The translations under genes were made by a program, and so were the position numbers. Positions 51,795-62,813 of a stretch of 64,000 nt of DNA are shown here, piece after piece (position 1 is the first letter of the stretch; each line of letters starts with the position of its first letter). The notes below the pieces were generated by a model. That model did not search any database, was not told the DNA's origin, and saw only the letters and a program-made list of their open reading frames with translations. Origin of the DNA: Charina bottae (taxonomy: Eukaryota > Chordata > Lepidosauria > Squamata > Charinaidae); assembly GCA_023362775.1 (NCBI GenBank), contig JALMGJ010000026.1, forward strand, positions 1,343,501 to 1,407,500, read 5' to 3'.

Positions 51795-51918
51795 GGTTGG
51801 CTTGCAGACGTTTCCTTGCCCGACTAGACAACATCTTCAGAAGATGTTGATCTTCAGAAGAACTTCAGAAGTTTCTGAAGATGTTGCCTAGTCGGGCAAT
51901 GAGACATCTGCAAGGACT
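51795..51918. repeat. Hairpin repeat with GCCCGACTAGACAACATCTTC arms
   Basis: CAGACGTTTCCTTGCCCGAC and GTCGGGCAATGAGACATCTG are inverted arms, and AGAAGATGTTGATCTTCAGA near 51840 forms a central repeat. Arms continue AACATCTTCAGAA/TTCTGAAGATGTT. Its ACGTTTC motif recalls the element at 44258, but sequence is otherwise different. Family unassigned. Confidence 0.6.
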
Positions 51919-52162
51919 CCACATAAAGGGTTCTGGGCAGGCTGGGTGGAAAATGCGGGGGGGGGCTGGCAGGGGGCCTGAAGGGTTACAGCACCCAAGG
52001 GGCAGCGCGTCTCACAGGGGACCAGTTATGCCACTTCAACTTGCTGGTGGAAACTCACAGGATGGCCCTCATCTCCGTGCCAAGAAGAACTTTAAATTAT
52101 TTTAAATCTCTGTACCTAGGAAACTAATGTGTTGGCTGAGATTACACAATGCTGCTCTAAAG

Positions 52163-52268
52163 CAGTGTTTTTCCAACTTGGCCACTTTAAGATGGGTGGA
52201 CTTCAACTCCCAAAATTCCCCAGCCAGCAGTCCACTCATTTTAAAGTGGCCAAGTTGGAAAAACACTG
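52163..52268. mobile_element. Palindromic hAT-type MITE whose hairpin extends into the flanks
   Basis: Arms CAGTGTTTTTCCAACTTGGC and GCCAAGTTGGAAAAACACTG. The flanking octamers CTCTAAAG (52155-52162) and CTTTAGAG (52269-52276) are perfect inverted repeats but only 6/8 direct repeats. Confidence 0.82.
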
Positions 52269-52276
52269 CTTTAGAG

Positions 52277-52820
52277 TCACCCCTTCGCTGTCGATGGCTC
52301 CTTGTCCAGGGACACGTCCTATGAGCAGAGATGCCCCTTCAAGCCATTTTATAACTTGCAAGCAGAGACGGGCAGAAATGGGTGGTCTGTTCCAAGGGTT
52401 CTGGGAATGGTTTGTTTATTTCAACCCTGCAAACCTCCGGTTCCAGAAGATTCGTTCTGGAAGAAGACCTTCCCGGGATCCCTTAGGTTGACCCATTCAG
52501 GTAGATTATGGGAATGGACCACATTATTTCCTGCACTGCTAGAAGTGGCAGTCATCCACAGCTTCTCCCACTGTTGTGTTTTTGGGTCACAGGAGTGTGA
52601 TGCAAAGAGATGAATGGTATTCATACACTGCTTTTCGCATATAGTCTGGGAAGAACCAGGGCGGTATTCTTAGTACAGAATCTTAGTACAGATTGTGGTC
52701 AAGACAAGGAATTTTGAATACTGGCTGTATTTCCTACCATCGTCCTCAGTGCACATAATGGTTTCCCTCTTATATATGCAGTAAACATAATAATGGGTGT
52801 AATAAATAGCCTTTCCTGTA
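52277..52820. other. No recognised gene
   Basis: Unassigned. Confidence 0.35.
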
Positions 52821-53049
52821 CAGGTAGTCCTCGTTTAGCGACCACAATCGGGACGAGTTACTCAGTCATTAAGCAAAGTGGTCACTAAGTGAAACCGCGA
52901 CTGTGCTTATGATCTGATTTCAGCTTTCCTCTGCTTTACAGACCTGTGAAGGTCATAAATGCGAGGATTGGTCACAAAGTTACTTTTACATCACCGTCGT
53001 AACTGCGAATGGTCGCTAAATGAGGCGGTCGCTAAACGATGCCTACCTG
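52821..53049. mobile_element. Short Tigger/mariner-like MITE subfamily, 229 bp, complete
   Basis: Starts CAGGTAGTCCTCGTTTAGCG and ends GCTAAACGATGCCTACCTG, with TA on both sides. The centre (CTGCTTTACAGACCTGTGAA) is absent from the 410-bp copies but present in part at 29697. Confidence 0.88.
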
Positions 53050-53754
53050 TAGAACCTGTAGAAAGATAACATTTATGTTATCTTTAAAACATGTTTCTGT
53101 GCAGAGTCGAACAATGGAAAAGATTTGTTTCTGCCTATTTCAAAGATCAGCTAGGCTTTGCCCTTTCTCTCGCGCTCCGTGTACTTGCTTGGCTATGCAA
53201 CGGCTGTGGTTTATTCCTGAATGACTGGTTGCAGCTGGCAGATCTTATTTGCTGCCCAGCTGCAGGGCTTTGGACATTTTATTTTTTGGTGGCTTTGTGG
53301 CTTGAAAACCTGGGGCATTGCCTTTTGGAAAACTAAGATGTCGGCTGCAGAAATGGCTCAGGTTTAGGGTTAGCTTGCCAGCAGATGCCCTCCCCGTTTG
53401 TGGCCTTTGGAGAGAATCTGCTTTAGACTTGCACATTTTATGTTTATGAGGAAGCCCCGCACACCGAAACTTCCCAAGGATTCAGCATGGTGTGGAGATA
53501 TCCCTGTAGTGCACAACCTTTACCTTTCTGAGAATTACAGCTCCTCTCATTACAAACATCCCCAAACTGGATCCTTCAGGATTGCTGAATTCATTTCTAA
53601 ATGCGCAGTTGCAGGACTCAAATCTATGTGAGGTCCAGAAAGATCTATACATTGAAATAGACCTTTGTTAGAGAGAAAAGGACTTTTTTTTCTGCTTCCT
53701 TTGTAACATTGCACCTGGTGGCTGGCATAATTTATCAAGTGATGGGCAGAATAG
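53050..53754. other. No recognised gene
   Basis: Unassigned. A duplicated AGAACCTGTAGAAAGATAAC / AACATTTATGTTATCTTTAAA hairpin lies near 53060-53090. Confidence 0.35.
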
Positions 53755-53895
53755 GTTCCAGAGCGAGAGAGAAAAAATAAACTTGGTCATGCATCATCTA
53801 GTTAACTCAAGGAACTCACTGCCACAAGATACAGGGATACGGAGCATGAATGTAAGGGACTTTTAAAAAGAAGTTGACAGGTATAGAGAGGAAGA
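53755..53895 (+). mobile_element. CR1-like 3' UTR fragment
   Basis: AAGGAACTCACTGCCACAAG and AAAGAAGTTGACAGGTATAG are recognisable as the CR1 3' region upstream of the terminus seen at 35.7 kb. Octamers are absent. Confidence 0.55.
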
Positions 53896-54065
53896 GAGGA
53901 CTTTCACACATCCCACTGAACCATGATTTGTTTAATTATAGTTTATTGAATAAACTGCCAAACCCTAGATTTCAAAACAAAGTAAGCCCTGAATTAGAAT
54001 TTTAAAATTGCAGTATTTGGGTTCACGTAAGTTGTCAAGTCCAAAGCAGACATTTTTGTTTAGTG

Positions 54066-54200
54066 CAGCGTTTTTCCAATTTGGCCACTTTAAGATGAGT
54101 GGATTTCAACTCCCAGAATTCTCCAGCCAGCATGGTTGGTTGGGGAATTCTGGGAGTTGAAGTCCACCCATCTTAAAGTGGCCAAGGTTGAGAAACACTG
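54066..54200. mobile_element. Full-length palindromic hAT-type MITE with perfect 8-bp target duplication
   Basis: A 135-bp element from CAGCGTTTTTCCAATTTGGC to GGTTGAGAAACACTG. GTTTAGTG is on both sides (54058-54065 and 54201-54208). The left arm has decayed more than the right, so the hairpin is imperfect. Confidence 0.92.
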
Positions 54201-54208
54201 GTTTAGTG

Positions 54209-54532
54209 TGTTGTATGAACAGATAGCTAAATGAACCACCCTAAACATCCTAAACACATACTGTACAGTCTGCCCCTGAATATAGAAACAGGAACAGGAA
54301 TGCGAAAGGAAATTGGATTCTCAGTTTGGTCCAGACTGCAAAAGGAATCTTATAAAAGGAGATAATTATTATTATTTTTTTGGCCAGCTCTTTAGTCCCA
54401 AAAGCCATCAGTTTAGAATGGACAGTAATAAGGCAGGTCCTGCCCACTCCAAAAGGTGTGGTAGACAAGGAAAAAAAAAAGGATTCAGTTGTATGCTGCC
54501 TACAGTCGCTTGGAAAAGTGAGATCGGCGGCT

Positions 54533-54537
<5 letters not shown>
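54209..54537. other. No recognised gene
   Basis: Unassigned, AT-rich. Confidence 0.35.
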
Positions 54538-54566
<29 letters not shown>

Positions 54567-54583
54567 GCAAATAAATAAATAAC
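54533..54583. repeat. AATC then AAAT microsatellite
   Basis: About eight AATC units followed by AAATAAATAAAT. Confidence 0.9.
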
Positions 54584-54794
54584 AAGCAACCCATTCTTAA
54601 AGTTAGAGTAGGAATGATGTTTCAGGAAACATTTCCTGGAACGCGTCTTTGATGGCATTGCTTTGAACATCTGGCCCAGCACATCTGCCTCAGCTTCCTG
54701 CAGCTGGTCACGGCGTGGCATTGCTAAGGCTGCATGGAGGCAGATTTGTGTGGATAAGAATGAAGGAAAATCTGGACGGGTATCCACAGGCATG

Positions 54795-54926
54795 GTGGAA
54801 AAGGTCAAGATGGCGGCGAGCGCCATCAAAGCTCTGTTTGGTTTTTAGGTGCTTCAGGTGGAGCTTCAATTGCACCCGCGTGGCTGCCATTTTGACTTTT
54901 TTGACCCCGCCCTGGGGACAGCCCTG
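54795..54926. mobile_element. Inverted-repeat element with TCAAGATGGC arms
   Basis: GAAAAGGTCAAGATGGCGGC and GCTGCCATTTTGACTTTTTT are inverted; the right end continues GACCCCGCCCTGGGGACAG. It shares ATCAAAGCTCTGT with 20611-20730. Confidence 0.62.
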
Positions 54927-55915
54927 AGCTGCTCTCTTAACGATTCCAGGAAAGCTCTTTGACTGCCATTATTTGAAGAACAGCGCTAGCAAAACGAGAA
55001 GGCGAGGCCTTTTTTACCCAGCTCGGTGCCCGACTGTTAAAGGGAACATCAGGCTTAAGAACGCTGACTCAGCCGGTTCCCACTTCTTCAACCTGCAAGT
55101 AAAAACAAAGTCTTCCACGGCCGGCCTTGCGTGAGTTGCGCATCTCTCAGCCTTTGGGAAGGAGGCCCTATCAATAGATACGCAGTTGCTGGCCAATTTT
55201 AGAATGTGGTGTTGAAATCCCAGATCTGGCCCCTCGGGCTCTGCTTGCTAATGCCAGTTATGCCAGCAGGGAGCCATAAGGCGCAGAAAACTGTTTGCCC
55301 TCGAAGCCTCCCTTTGGCAGGTCTGAAGTTTCCCCAGCTCTGCAATCTTCCTTTTAAAAAACCAGCAGACAAAATCAGGGTCCATATTGCTGCCTCTTGT
55401 GGCAAGGAGTTCCAGAAGTTAACGACGATGCTTGCAATCTCAAACTTCCACTCCCCTTCCCTCTTCCACGCTCTCTGCCGGCAGGGACGGCTTGAGTAGC
55501 TCCGTCTTCGGAGACGCTGCAACGCCTTTCCAGCCCAGCTGGGCTGCCTGCCCGCCACCGCCTCCACGCATTCCCGCAGCCCTCGCCCCATGCCTGCAGG
55601 AACAACGAGCTGGTTTGGCTGGTGCCCCTGGATCTTGGGCAACATGTTATGAATCTGTCAGAACACTCCAAAACTGCCGAGTGGCTGATACTGGGTGTGT
55701 GCGCAAGAGAGACACACCGGTGCACTTATGTCTCCGGGAGCGCACGAAACGGGGGCTGTCGGTGTCCAAAAGATAGACTACAAAGGAAGATGATTGCAGT
55801 GCTGAGTGTCATTGTCTGGGGTACACCTTCTGACAGTGAGAACTAGGGATGGGGGAGAAATGAGGTTGCATTTATATGCTAAATTAGCTAATGTTGCATT
55901 TTCAGACCTGTACAC
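54927..55915. other. Unassigned, partly CpG-rich
   Basis: CpGs cluster near 55110-55145 and 55485-55590. A minus frame of 148 codons (55199-55645) is open, with VNFWNSLPQEAAIW near 55420-55380 resembling LINE-like 'gttccagaagttaac' sequence rather than a host protein. No gene called. Confidence 0.35.
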
Positions 55916-55978
55916 AGAGTTCCTCAACCTCAGCAACTTTAAGATGGGTGGACTTCAACTCCCAGAATTCCCCCAGCC
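55916..55978. mobile_element. Half of the palindromic hAT-type MITE
   Basis: AGAGTTCCTCAACCTCAGCA to AGAATTCCCCCAGCC; left arm only. Confidence 0.7.
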
Positions 55979-56164
55979 AATTATCTCCTGAATTCTGAAT
56001 ATACTATATTCTTGGAAATAGTATATAAAACTTAGATATTAAAAAGAGGAACCTCTTTGCAAAACAAAAAAAGTGTATTATTAAGCAAAACTGTAGACAG
56101 AAATTCACATTTGGAACAATGTGTACCTGCACACATTTTAGTGCAATTTAAAAAGTTCTCTTGT

Positions 56165-56650
56165 TCAGTTAACCCAACCGTCTCGTCCCGATAACGTCAG
56201 CCCGCCCCACCCGTGCGTGCAGAGAAGGCATGCTTCGGACCCCCTCAACAAGAGAATTCCATCTAGCGGGGTCCAGGAGGCGTGCTTTCTCTGCGACAGC
56301 CCCCGCCTTATGGAACATCTTGCCCCCGGAGGTGAGACTGGCCCCTTCACTCCTGGCCTTTCGGAAGGCTCTTAAGACCTGGCTCTGCCGCCTGGCCTGG
56401 GACGACGGAGGTGGTAGTGCCTCCTGGGGTTGGCTGGCCCCGTAGCAATAAGACCTATGCTACAGTCTCCAATCCATCTTGGATTCTATTTTATTTTATT
56501 TTATATTTGGATTTATTTTTATATATTTTCTACTTTGTATGGTTTTAAATATTTTAAATTTTTAAGTCTTAGTTATTGTAACCCGCCCAGAGTCCCTTGT
56601 ATGGGAGATGGGCGGGGAATAAATTAAATAAATAAATAAAAATAAATAAA
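56165..56650 (+). mobile_element. L2-type LINE 3' end with C-terminal codons
   Basis: The frame 56230-56445 gives MLRTPSTREFHLAGSRRRAF, ATAPALWNILPPEVRLAPSL and WLCRLAWDD, ending at TAG. The 3' UTR TAACCCGCCCAGAGTCCCTT and an AAAT tail follow. It is the L2 subfamily of 5936 and 9107. Confidence 0.85.
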
Positions 56651-56947
56651 CCTGGAAGGTTTGCAAAACCGAGTCACTGAGGAAAAACCAAGTTTGACAA
56701 ATCCGCAGGCATTGGCAGATTCGCTCATCTGCGTTAAGAAATGGGATAATATTTATTTCATTTATTGGAAATACTTAGATATTTCCACTGCAATAACCCG
56801 ATTAGCAAGAAATTGTGGGAAATGGCAAAGGCAGGGATCTGTAAAAGAGAAGATGGTTAAAACGTGCAAAAGTTGGATGAAACAAAAAACTTTGGTCTGG
56901 AAACAAACTAAAAAAGCTTGTTGAATGGAGGCATCTTCCTCGAGCTG
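56651..56947. other. Unassigned open stretch
   Basis: A plus frame (56661-56924, 87 codons) including WDNIYFIYWKYLDISTAITR ends in a lysine-rich tail. I recognise no family, and nothing shows an intron or promoter context. Confidence 0.25.
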
Positions 56948-57280
56948 AAACAATCACGCTAAGCGAGGTGGTTGTTAAGTGAGTCACACCCGATTTTACA
57001 ACCTTTTTTGCTGCGGTCGTTAAGTGAATCATGTGGTCATTAAGTGAATCCGGCTTCCCCCATTGACGGCTGGGAAGGTCGCAAATGGCGATCACGTGAC
57101 CCTGGGATGCTGCAACCATCGTAAATACATGCTGGTTGCCAAGCACCTGAATTTTGATCACATGACCGCAGGGATGCTGCAACGGTCATAACTGCGAGGA
57201 CTGGTCGCAAGTCATTTTTTCAGCCCCGTTGTAACTTTGAACAGTCGCTAAACAAATGGTCATAAGTTGAGGACTACCTG
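56948..57280. mobile_element. Tigger/mariner-like MITE, left end lost
   Basis: Begins within the element at CACGCTAAGCGAGGTGGTTG and runs to GTTGAGGACTACCTG, followed by TA. Confidence 0.82.
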
Positions 57281-57884
57281 TACCCAGATCGACTCTCAGC
57301 TTCCCTGAACATTATTGGGGTGCTCTGCGGCTGAAGTGGGCAGAATTAGTCAAGTGTGCAAAGTGGGGGTGATTAGAATTTTATGGGGAGGGCGATGGCA
57401 CACTTCTTTGTTTTTCTTACCTACCTTGAGCCTGTTTAGAATTTACACAACAGTTTTGGGTCGCTTCATGGCTCAACGTGTCGGGAAATCATGCCCCCCA
57501 TTTTTAGCCAGTGGATTGGATAGCCCAAGAGCTGCAAAAAAAAAAAAAGAAGTTTTGCAGATCCTGAGAATGTCTTCTCTTGAAAGTTAAGATATGATCA
57601 GAAATGGAAAACAGCAAATGGCTGAAAAAGAAGTGCTAGGTTTTGAACCTTTGGGTGTAGGAAGAGATTGTGAAGACTGTGATCCTGAAGATGGGGGGAG
57701 CAGAACCCCTAACTGTTGACATATCAAGGGAGGGAGGGGTCAAGGCTGGGGCAGGAGTCTCTGTCCCTGTCAACCCCTCCTGGATTGCTTGTTCCTTGTA
57801 AACACAGGCTGTGTCTAATCATCTGCAGAAATGTGTGCTGCATGTAAAGATTGATCAACGGGGGGCAGTCCTCTCTTCCATTCA
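57281..57884. other. No recognised gene
   Basis: A-run at about 57537-57549. Unassigned. Confidence 0.35.
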
Positions 57885-57885
57885 T

Positions 57886-57923
<38 letters not shown>

Positions 57924-57932
57924 ATCTATCCA

Positions 57933-57971
<39 letters not shown>

Positions 57972-58107
57972 TATCATCCATCCATCATCCATCATCCATC
58001 ATCCATCATCCATCATCCATCATCCATCATCCATCCATCATCCACCATCTATCATCCATCCATCCATCCATCCATCCATCCATCCATCCATCATCTATCT
58101 ATCCATC

Positions 58108-58150
<43 letters not shown>

Positions 58151-58221
58151 ATCATCATCATCATCTATCATCCATCCATTCATCCTATCATCCACCATCC
58201 ATCCATCCTCCACCATCCATC

Positions 58222-58274
<53 letters not shown>

Positions 58275-58368
58275 CATCATCATCATCTATCATCCATCCA
58301 TCCATCCTATCATCCATCATCCATCCATCATCCACCATCCATCATCTATCTATCTATCTATCTATCTA

Positions 58369-58434
<66 letters not shown>

Positions 58435-58589
58435 CATCCATCCATCCATCCATCCATCCATCCATCCATCTATCATCATCATCATCATCATCTACCATCC
58501 ATCATCCATCATCTCTCATCTATCATTTTTCATCTCTCTCTCCCACCATCCACCATCCGCCATCCACCATCCACCATCCACCATCCACC

Positions 58590-58653
<64 letters not shown>

Positions 58654-58747
58654 CATCATCATCATCTATCATCCATCCATCCATCCTATCATCCATCATC
58701 CATCCATCATCCACCATCCATCATCTATCTATCTATCTATCTATCTA

Positions 58748-58813
<66 letters not shown>

Positions 58814-58997
58814 CATCCATCCATCCATCCATCCATCCATCCATCCATCCATCCATCCATCTATCATCATCATCATCATCATCATCTACCATCCATCATC
58901 CATCATCTCTCATCTATCATTTTTCATCTCTCTCTCCCACCATCCACCATCCGCCATCCGCCATCCACCATCCACCATCCACCATCCACCATCCACC

Positions 58998-59050
<53 letters not shown>

Positions 59051-59144
59051 CATCATCATCATCATCATCATCATCTACCATCCATCATCCATCATCTCTC
59101 ATCTATCATTTTTCATCTCTCTCTCCCACCATCCACCATCCACC

Positions 59145-59189
<45 letters not shown>

Positions 59190-59270
59190 CATCATCATCA
59201 TCATCATCATCATCTATCATCCATCCATCCATCCTATCATCCATCATCCATCCATCATCCACCATCCATC

Positions 59271-59317
<47 letters not shown>

Positions 59318-59470
59318 CATCCATCCATCCATCCATCCATCCATCCATCCATCCATCCATCTATCATCATCATCATCATCTACCATCCATCATCCATCAT
59401 CTCTCATCTATCATTTTTCATCTCTCTCTCCCACCATCCACCATCCACCATCCACCATCCACCATCCACC

Positions 59471-59517
<47 letters not shown>

Positions 59518-59576
59518 ATCATCTATCATCCATCCATCCATCCTATCATCCATCATCCATCCATCATCCACCATCC

Positions 59577-59618
<42 letters not shown>

Positions 59619-59722
59619 CATCATCATCATCATCATCATCTACCATTCATCATCCATCATCTCTCTCATCTATCATTTTTCATCTCTCTCTCCCATCATC
59701 CATCATCCATCCATCATCCACC

Positions 59723-59763
<41 letters not shown>

Positions 59764-59947
59764 CATCATCATCATCATCATCATCATCATCTACCATCCA
59801 TCATCCATCATCCATCATCTCTCTCATCTATCATTTTTCATCTCTCTCTCCCATCATCCATCATCCATCATCCATCCATCCTCCACCATCCATCCATCCA
59901 TCCATCCATCCATCCATCCATCCATCCATCCATCCATCCATCCATCC

Positions 59948-60025
<78 letters not shown>

Positions 60026-60026
60026 G

Positions 60027-60064
<38 letters not shown>

Positions 60065-60066
60065 TA
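57885..60066. repeat. 2.2-kb compound tetranucleotide array, GATA/GACA/GATG (Bkm-like)
   Basis: On the plus strand the array runs through CTGC, CATC, ATC, CTAT (complement GATA) and CTGT (complement GACA) blocks. The GATA/GACA mix is the composition of snake Bkm satellite. A non-simple landmark, ATCTCTCATCTATCATTTTT, recurs at about 58511, 58905, 59094, 59399, 59659 (CTCTCT variant) and 59817. Open frames of more than 700 codons are Ser/Ile/His/Leu low complexity and not genes. Confidence 0.97.
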
Positions 60067-60554
60067 CCATCTATCTCAAATGCAAGGTTCAAATTGAATG
60101 TCTCTTTCCACTCTCGGTACCTCATAACAGACTGGGAACCGCTCCTTTCTTGGTGAGAGAAGCGACTGACCCCCGTGATGGACCCGGCTGGCCTCAGGGC
60201 CTCTGTTTCTAAACTCACAATAGGGAGCAGCAATGTTTTTTTTCTGCCAGCTCCAGGGTTTGTGGATGGTCCTTCAACTTCTTCAGCCGTCTTGAAAAGA
60301 TAGCCCCCAGGACCAGGCATAGTACTCACAGTCCTCAAACTGGAGTTTGGCCGAAGAGGAACAGGGAGGTGGGACCATTCAGTTGGTCCACCCCAGGTGC
60401 TTGAAGGACCCAGTTGGGTTTCAGAGGGAGCTTGGGGAGTTTCCTGAGGCTCTGAGGGAAAGTTTGACTTAACATGGGAAGGGTGTACCATGGATGTTAT
60501 AATCGCTGTCATCTTGTCTACCTGCAAGCTGTCTTGATTGTGACAGAGTACAAG
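60067..60554. other. Unique-looking spacer between two microsatellite arrays
   Basis: The minus strand is open for about 150 codons here ([40 protein letters not shown]). The frame is flanked on both sides by repeat-encoded peptide, so openness is partly trivial. No family recognised. Confidence 0.3.
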
Positions 60555-61006
60555 ATAGATGGATGGATGGATGGATGGATGGATGGATGGATGGATGGAT
60601 GGATCAATGGATGGATCAATGGATGGATCAATGGATGGATGGATGGATGGATGGATGGATGGATGGATCAATGGATAGATGGATGGATGGATGGATGGAT
60701 CAATGGATGGATCAATGGATGGATGGATGGATGGATGGATGGATGGATGGATCAATGGATAGATGGATGGATGGATGGATGGATGGATGGATCAATGGAT
60801 GGATGGATGGATGGATGGATGGATGGATGGATCAATGGATAGATGGATGGATGGATGGATGGATGGATGGATCAATGGATAGATGGATGGATGGATGGAT
60901 CAATGGATGGATCAATGGATGGATGGATGGATGGATGGATCAATGGATGGATCAATGGATAGATGGATGGATGGATGGATGGATGGATGGATGGATGGAT
61001 GGAGGA
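60555..61006. repeat. GGAT array punctuated by GGATCAAT
   Basis: About 450 bp of GGAT units with CAAT interruptions (about 15) and occasional AGAT. The interruption spacing varies but repeats in blocks of about 84-92 bp. Confidence 0.96.
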
Positions 61007-61009
61007 GGT

Positions 61010-62345
61010 GATGATGGCTTTGGATAAGATTGTACCTAAGTGCTCTCTCAATATACACTGGTCCCAAGGAGCTTCTTGGTTCTTGGGAAATGCTCTAGGA
61101 AATGCCACCACAGAAGAGATCCCTCGATTGCCACTGGAGGAAGAGAAGAGCAAGCTTAACCAAACCCATGCAAGAGCCTATATTAGAGATTACATTGTGG
61201 CTATAAGCGCAGTGAAAAATACCAATCTTTCCACTTCTTTGACTCTGCAGATTGCTGGCTGTTGCTAATTGGTGTTAGGGAGAGAAGGGTGAGAGGAACA
61301 TCTGGAGGGCCATTGTGAGGACTATTCCAGGCATCTGTTGGATAAAATTGCTTAGGTCCTCTCTTACCTGGACAACATCTGGGCAGGTCTTTCTGGGTTG
61401 GCCTTCTGTTATATGGGGGGGGGGGTTGTCTCAGGGCTGTTGGCGCAGCTGCCTGTTTACTGGATCCTTGTCTCCTGTGGTGGTCAAGACCTCTCAGGAG
61501 ACAACATGTGGTTGTGTCTAAGCAGTGATGAATTCATCTTTGGATGAAAGGACGGTCCCATCAGCTCTGAAAGAGATGGTGGTGCAACCCTGTAGAGACT
61601 AAGGAAGATGACTTTGATGGAGATCTGCAGGAGTTGTTGCCTAGGCAAGGTGGGCTGAAGTGTGTTTTAAGTCCAGAGCAGCCAGTTAACATCTGGACAC
61701 AGCTCCGACAGAGGCCTCCCTAATTCACTGAACTATAAGAAGGGGGAGCAGGTCCAGCGCAATCAGACTTTCAGGACTCTGCTACAACAGCCAGTCTCGA
61801 TAAAAATAGTCTTTGCCTTCTCGTAGAGTTGATTTCCTGCTCTAGGCCATCATGTGGGGCTGACAAGCCCACAAGAAGCCATCGCCGGACACAGCAGTGT
61901 TGAATAATTTCCAACCGCTCTCCAACCTTCCCTTTTTGAGGAAGGTTAGGGAGAAAATGGTTGGGTTGCAGCTCCAGAGGGCTCTGGAGGAGGCAAATTA
62001 TCTGGACCCCCTTCAGTCTGGTCTCAGACCTGAGCATAGGACTGAAATGGTATGGATTACTCTTGCGGATGTCCTCTGGCAGTAATGGAAGGGGGCGGAT
62101 GTACTGTAACTAGGCTGGCCTTTCTGGATCAGTGGGTCACCATATCACGGTATCCTTCTGGGCCAGCTGTGGGTGTTGGAAGTAAGGGCCATTGCGTTGC
62201 AGTGGTTCTCCTTCCTCCAGGGTTAGGGTTCCATCTTGGGTGCCAATCATGTCTATTCCTAGATTGAGAAGGCAGGCTCGCTGTCATTCACGCTGTAGTC
62301 ACCTCTTCTTTGGATTCCTGCAACACATAAAAAGTGTGCATAAGA
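61010..62345 (+). mobile_element. L2-type LINE, long but decayed pol region
   Basis: In order: a pre-RT segment ([20 protein letters not shown] near 61150), then RT N-terminal sequence (NFQPLSNLPFLRKVREKMVG, LQRALEEANYLDPLQSGLRP at 61900-62035), and after a further frameshift a piece near 62245-62330 equivalent to the segment before DYCN. About 1.3 kb with multiple frameshifts and stops. No YADD box is readable. Confidence 0.65.
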
Positions 62346-62429
62346 CTGTAAAACTACATAAGACTAACTTTGAAGACCCCTTGGAATCTGTAGTGGGTCC
62401 AGAATGTAGTATAAGTAGTTATTTAATTA

Positions 62430-62760
62430 ATTTATTTATTTATTAAACAAATTTATATAGCCATAGTGACTCGGGGCGGCTTACAAGGTTAAAAATCAAT
62501 AAAACACCTGGCGACGGAAACATACTCTAAAGTAGCCAGTTAATTGGCTCCGTATCAGCCTGGGGTCCCCAGGCCCACTGACAGAACCGCGTCTTCAGGG
62601 CCTTCTGGAAAATCATCAAAGTGGGGGATAATCTTATCTCCAGGGGAATAAGGTTCCATAGGGAGGGAGCCACCATGGAGAAGGCCTTTTTTCTTGGTCC
62701 CACCAGATGTACCTCTCTAATTGATGGGACTTGCAACATGCCCTGCCTCCCCGCTCTGGT
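62430..62760 (-). mobile_element. L2-type LINE C-terminus and 3' end, minus strand
   Basis: Minus-strand translation gives LQVPSIREVHLVGPRKKAFS, MVAPSLWNLIPLEIRLSPTL and FQKALKTRFCQWAWG; the 3' end lies at 62430-62510 with a TTTA run. It is opposite in orientation to the L2 copy to its left, so they are separate insertions. Confidence 0.75.
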
Positions 62761-62813
62761 TTTTGCTTCATTCTGTATTAGCAAGTCAAATTTAAGTGTT
62801 CTTCTCCTTAGAC

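Noticed and set aside
55199..55645. 148-codon minus-strand frame as a gene
   Set aside because: No recognised domain, the opposite strand is open as well in the GC-rich part, and one segment resembles a LINE-derived sequence.
57811..60156. Open frames of 781 and 748 codons on the plus strand
   Set aside because: They consist of Ser/Ile/His/Leu/Pro repeats encoded by the tetranucleotide array in more than one frame; tetranucleotide repeats without stop triplets are open by default.
60060..60755. 231-codon minus-strand frame as a gene
   Set aside because: Its N-terminal third is microsatellite translation and the rest lacks any recognised family; no splice or promoter context.
57885..61006. 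CRISPR-like regular repeats
   Set aside because: Repeats are contiguous tetranucleotides without unique spacers, in a vertebrate genome.
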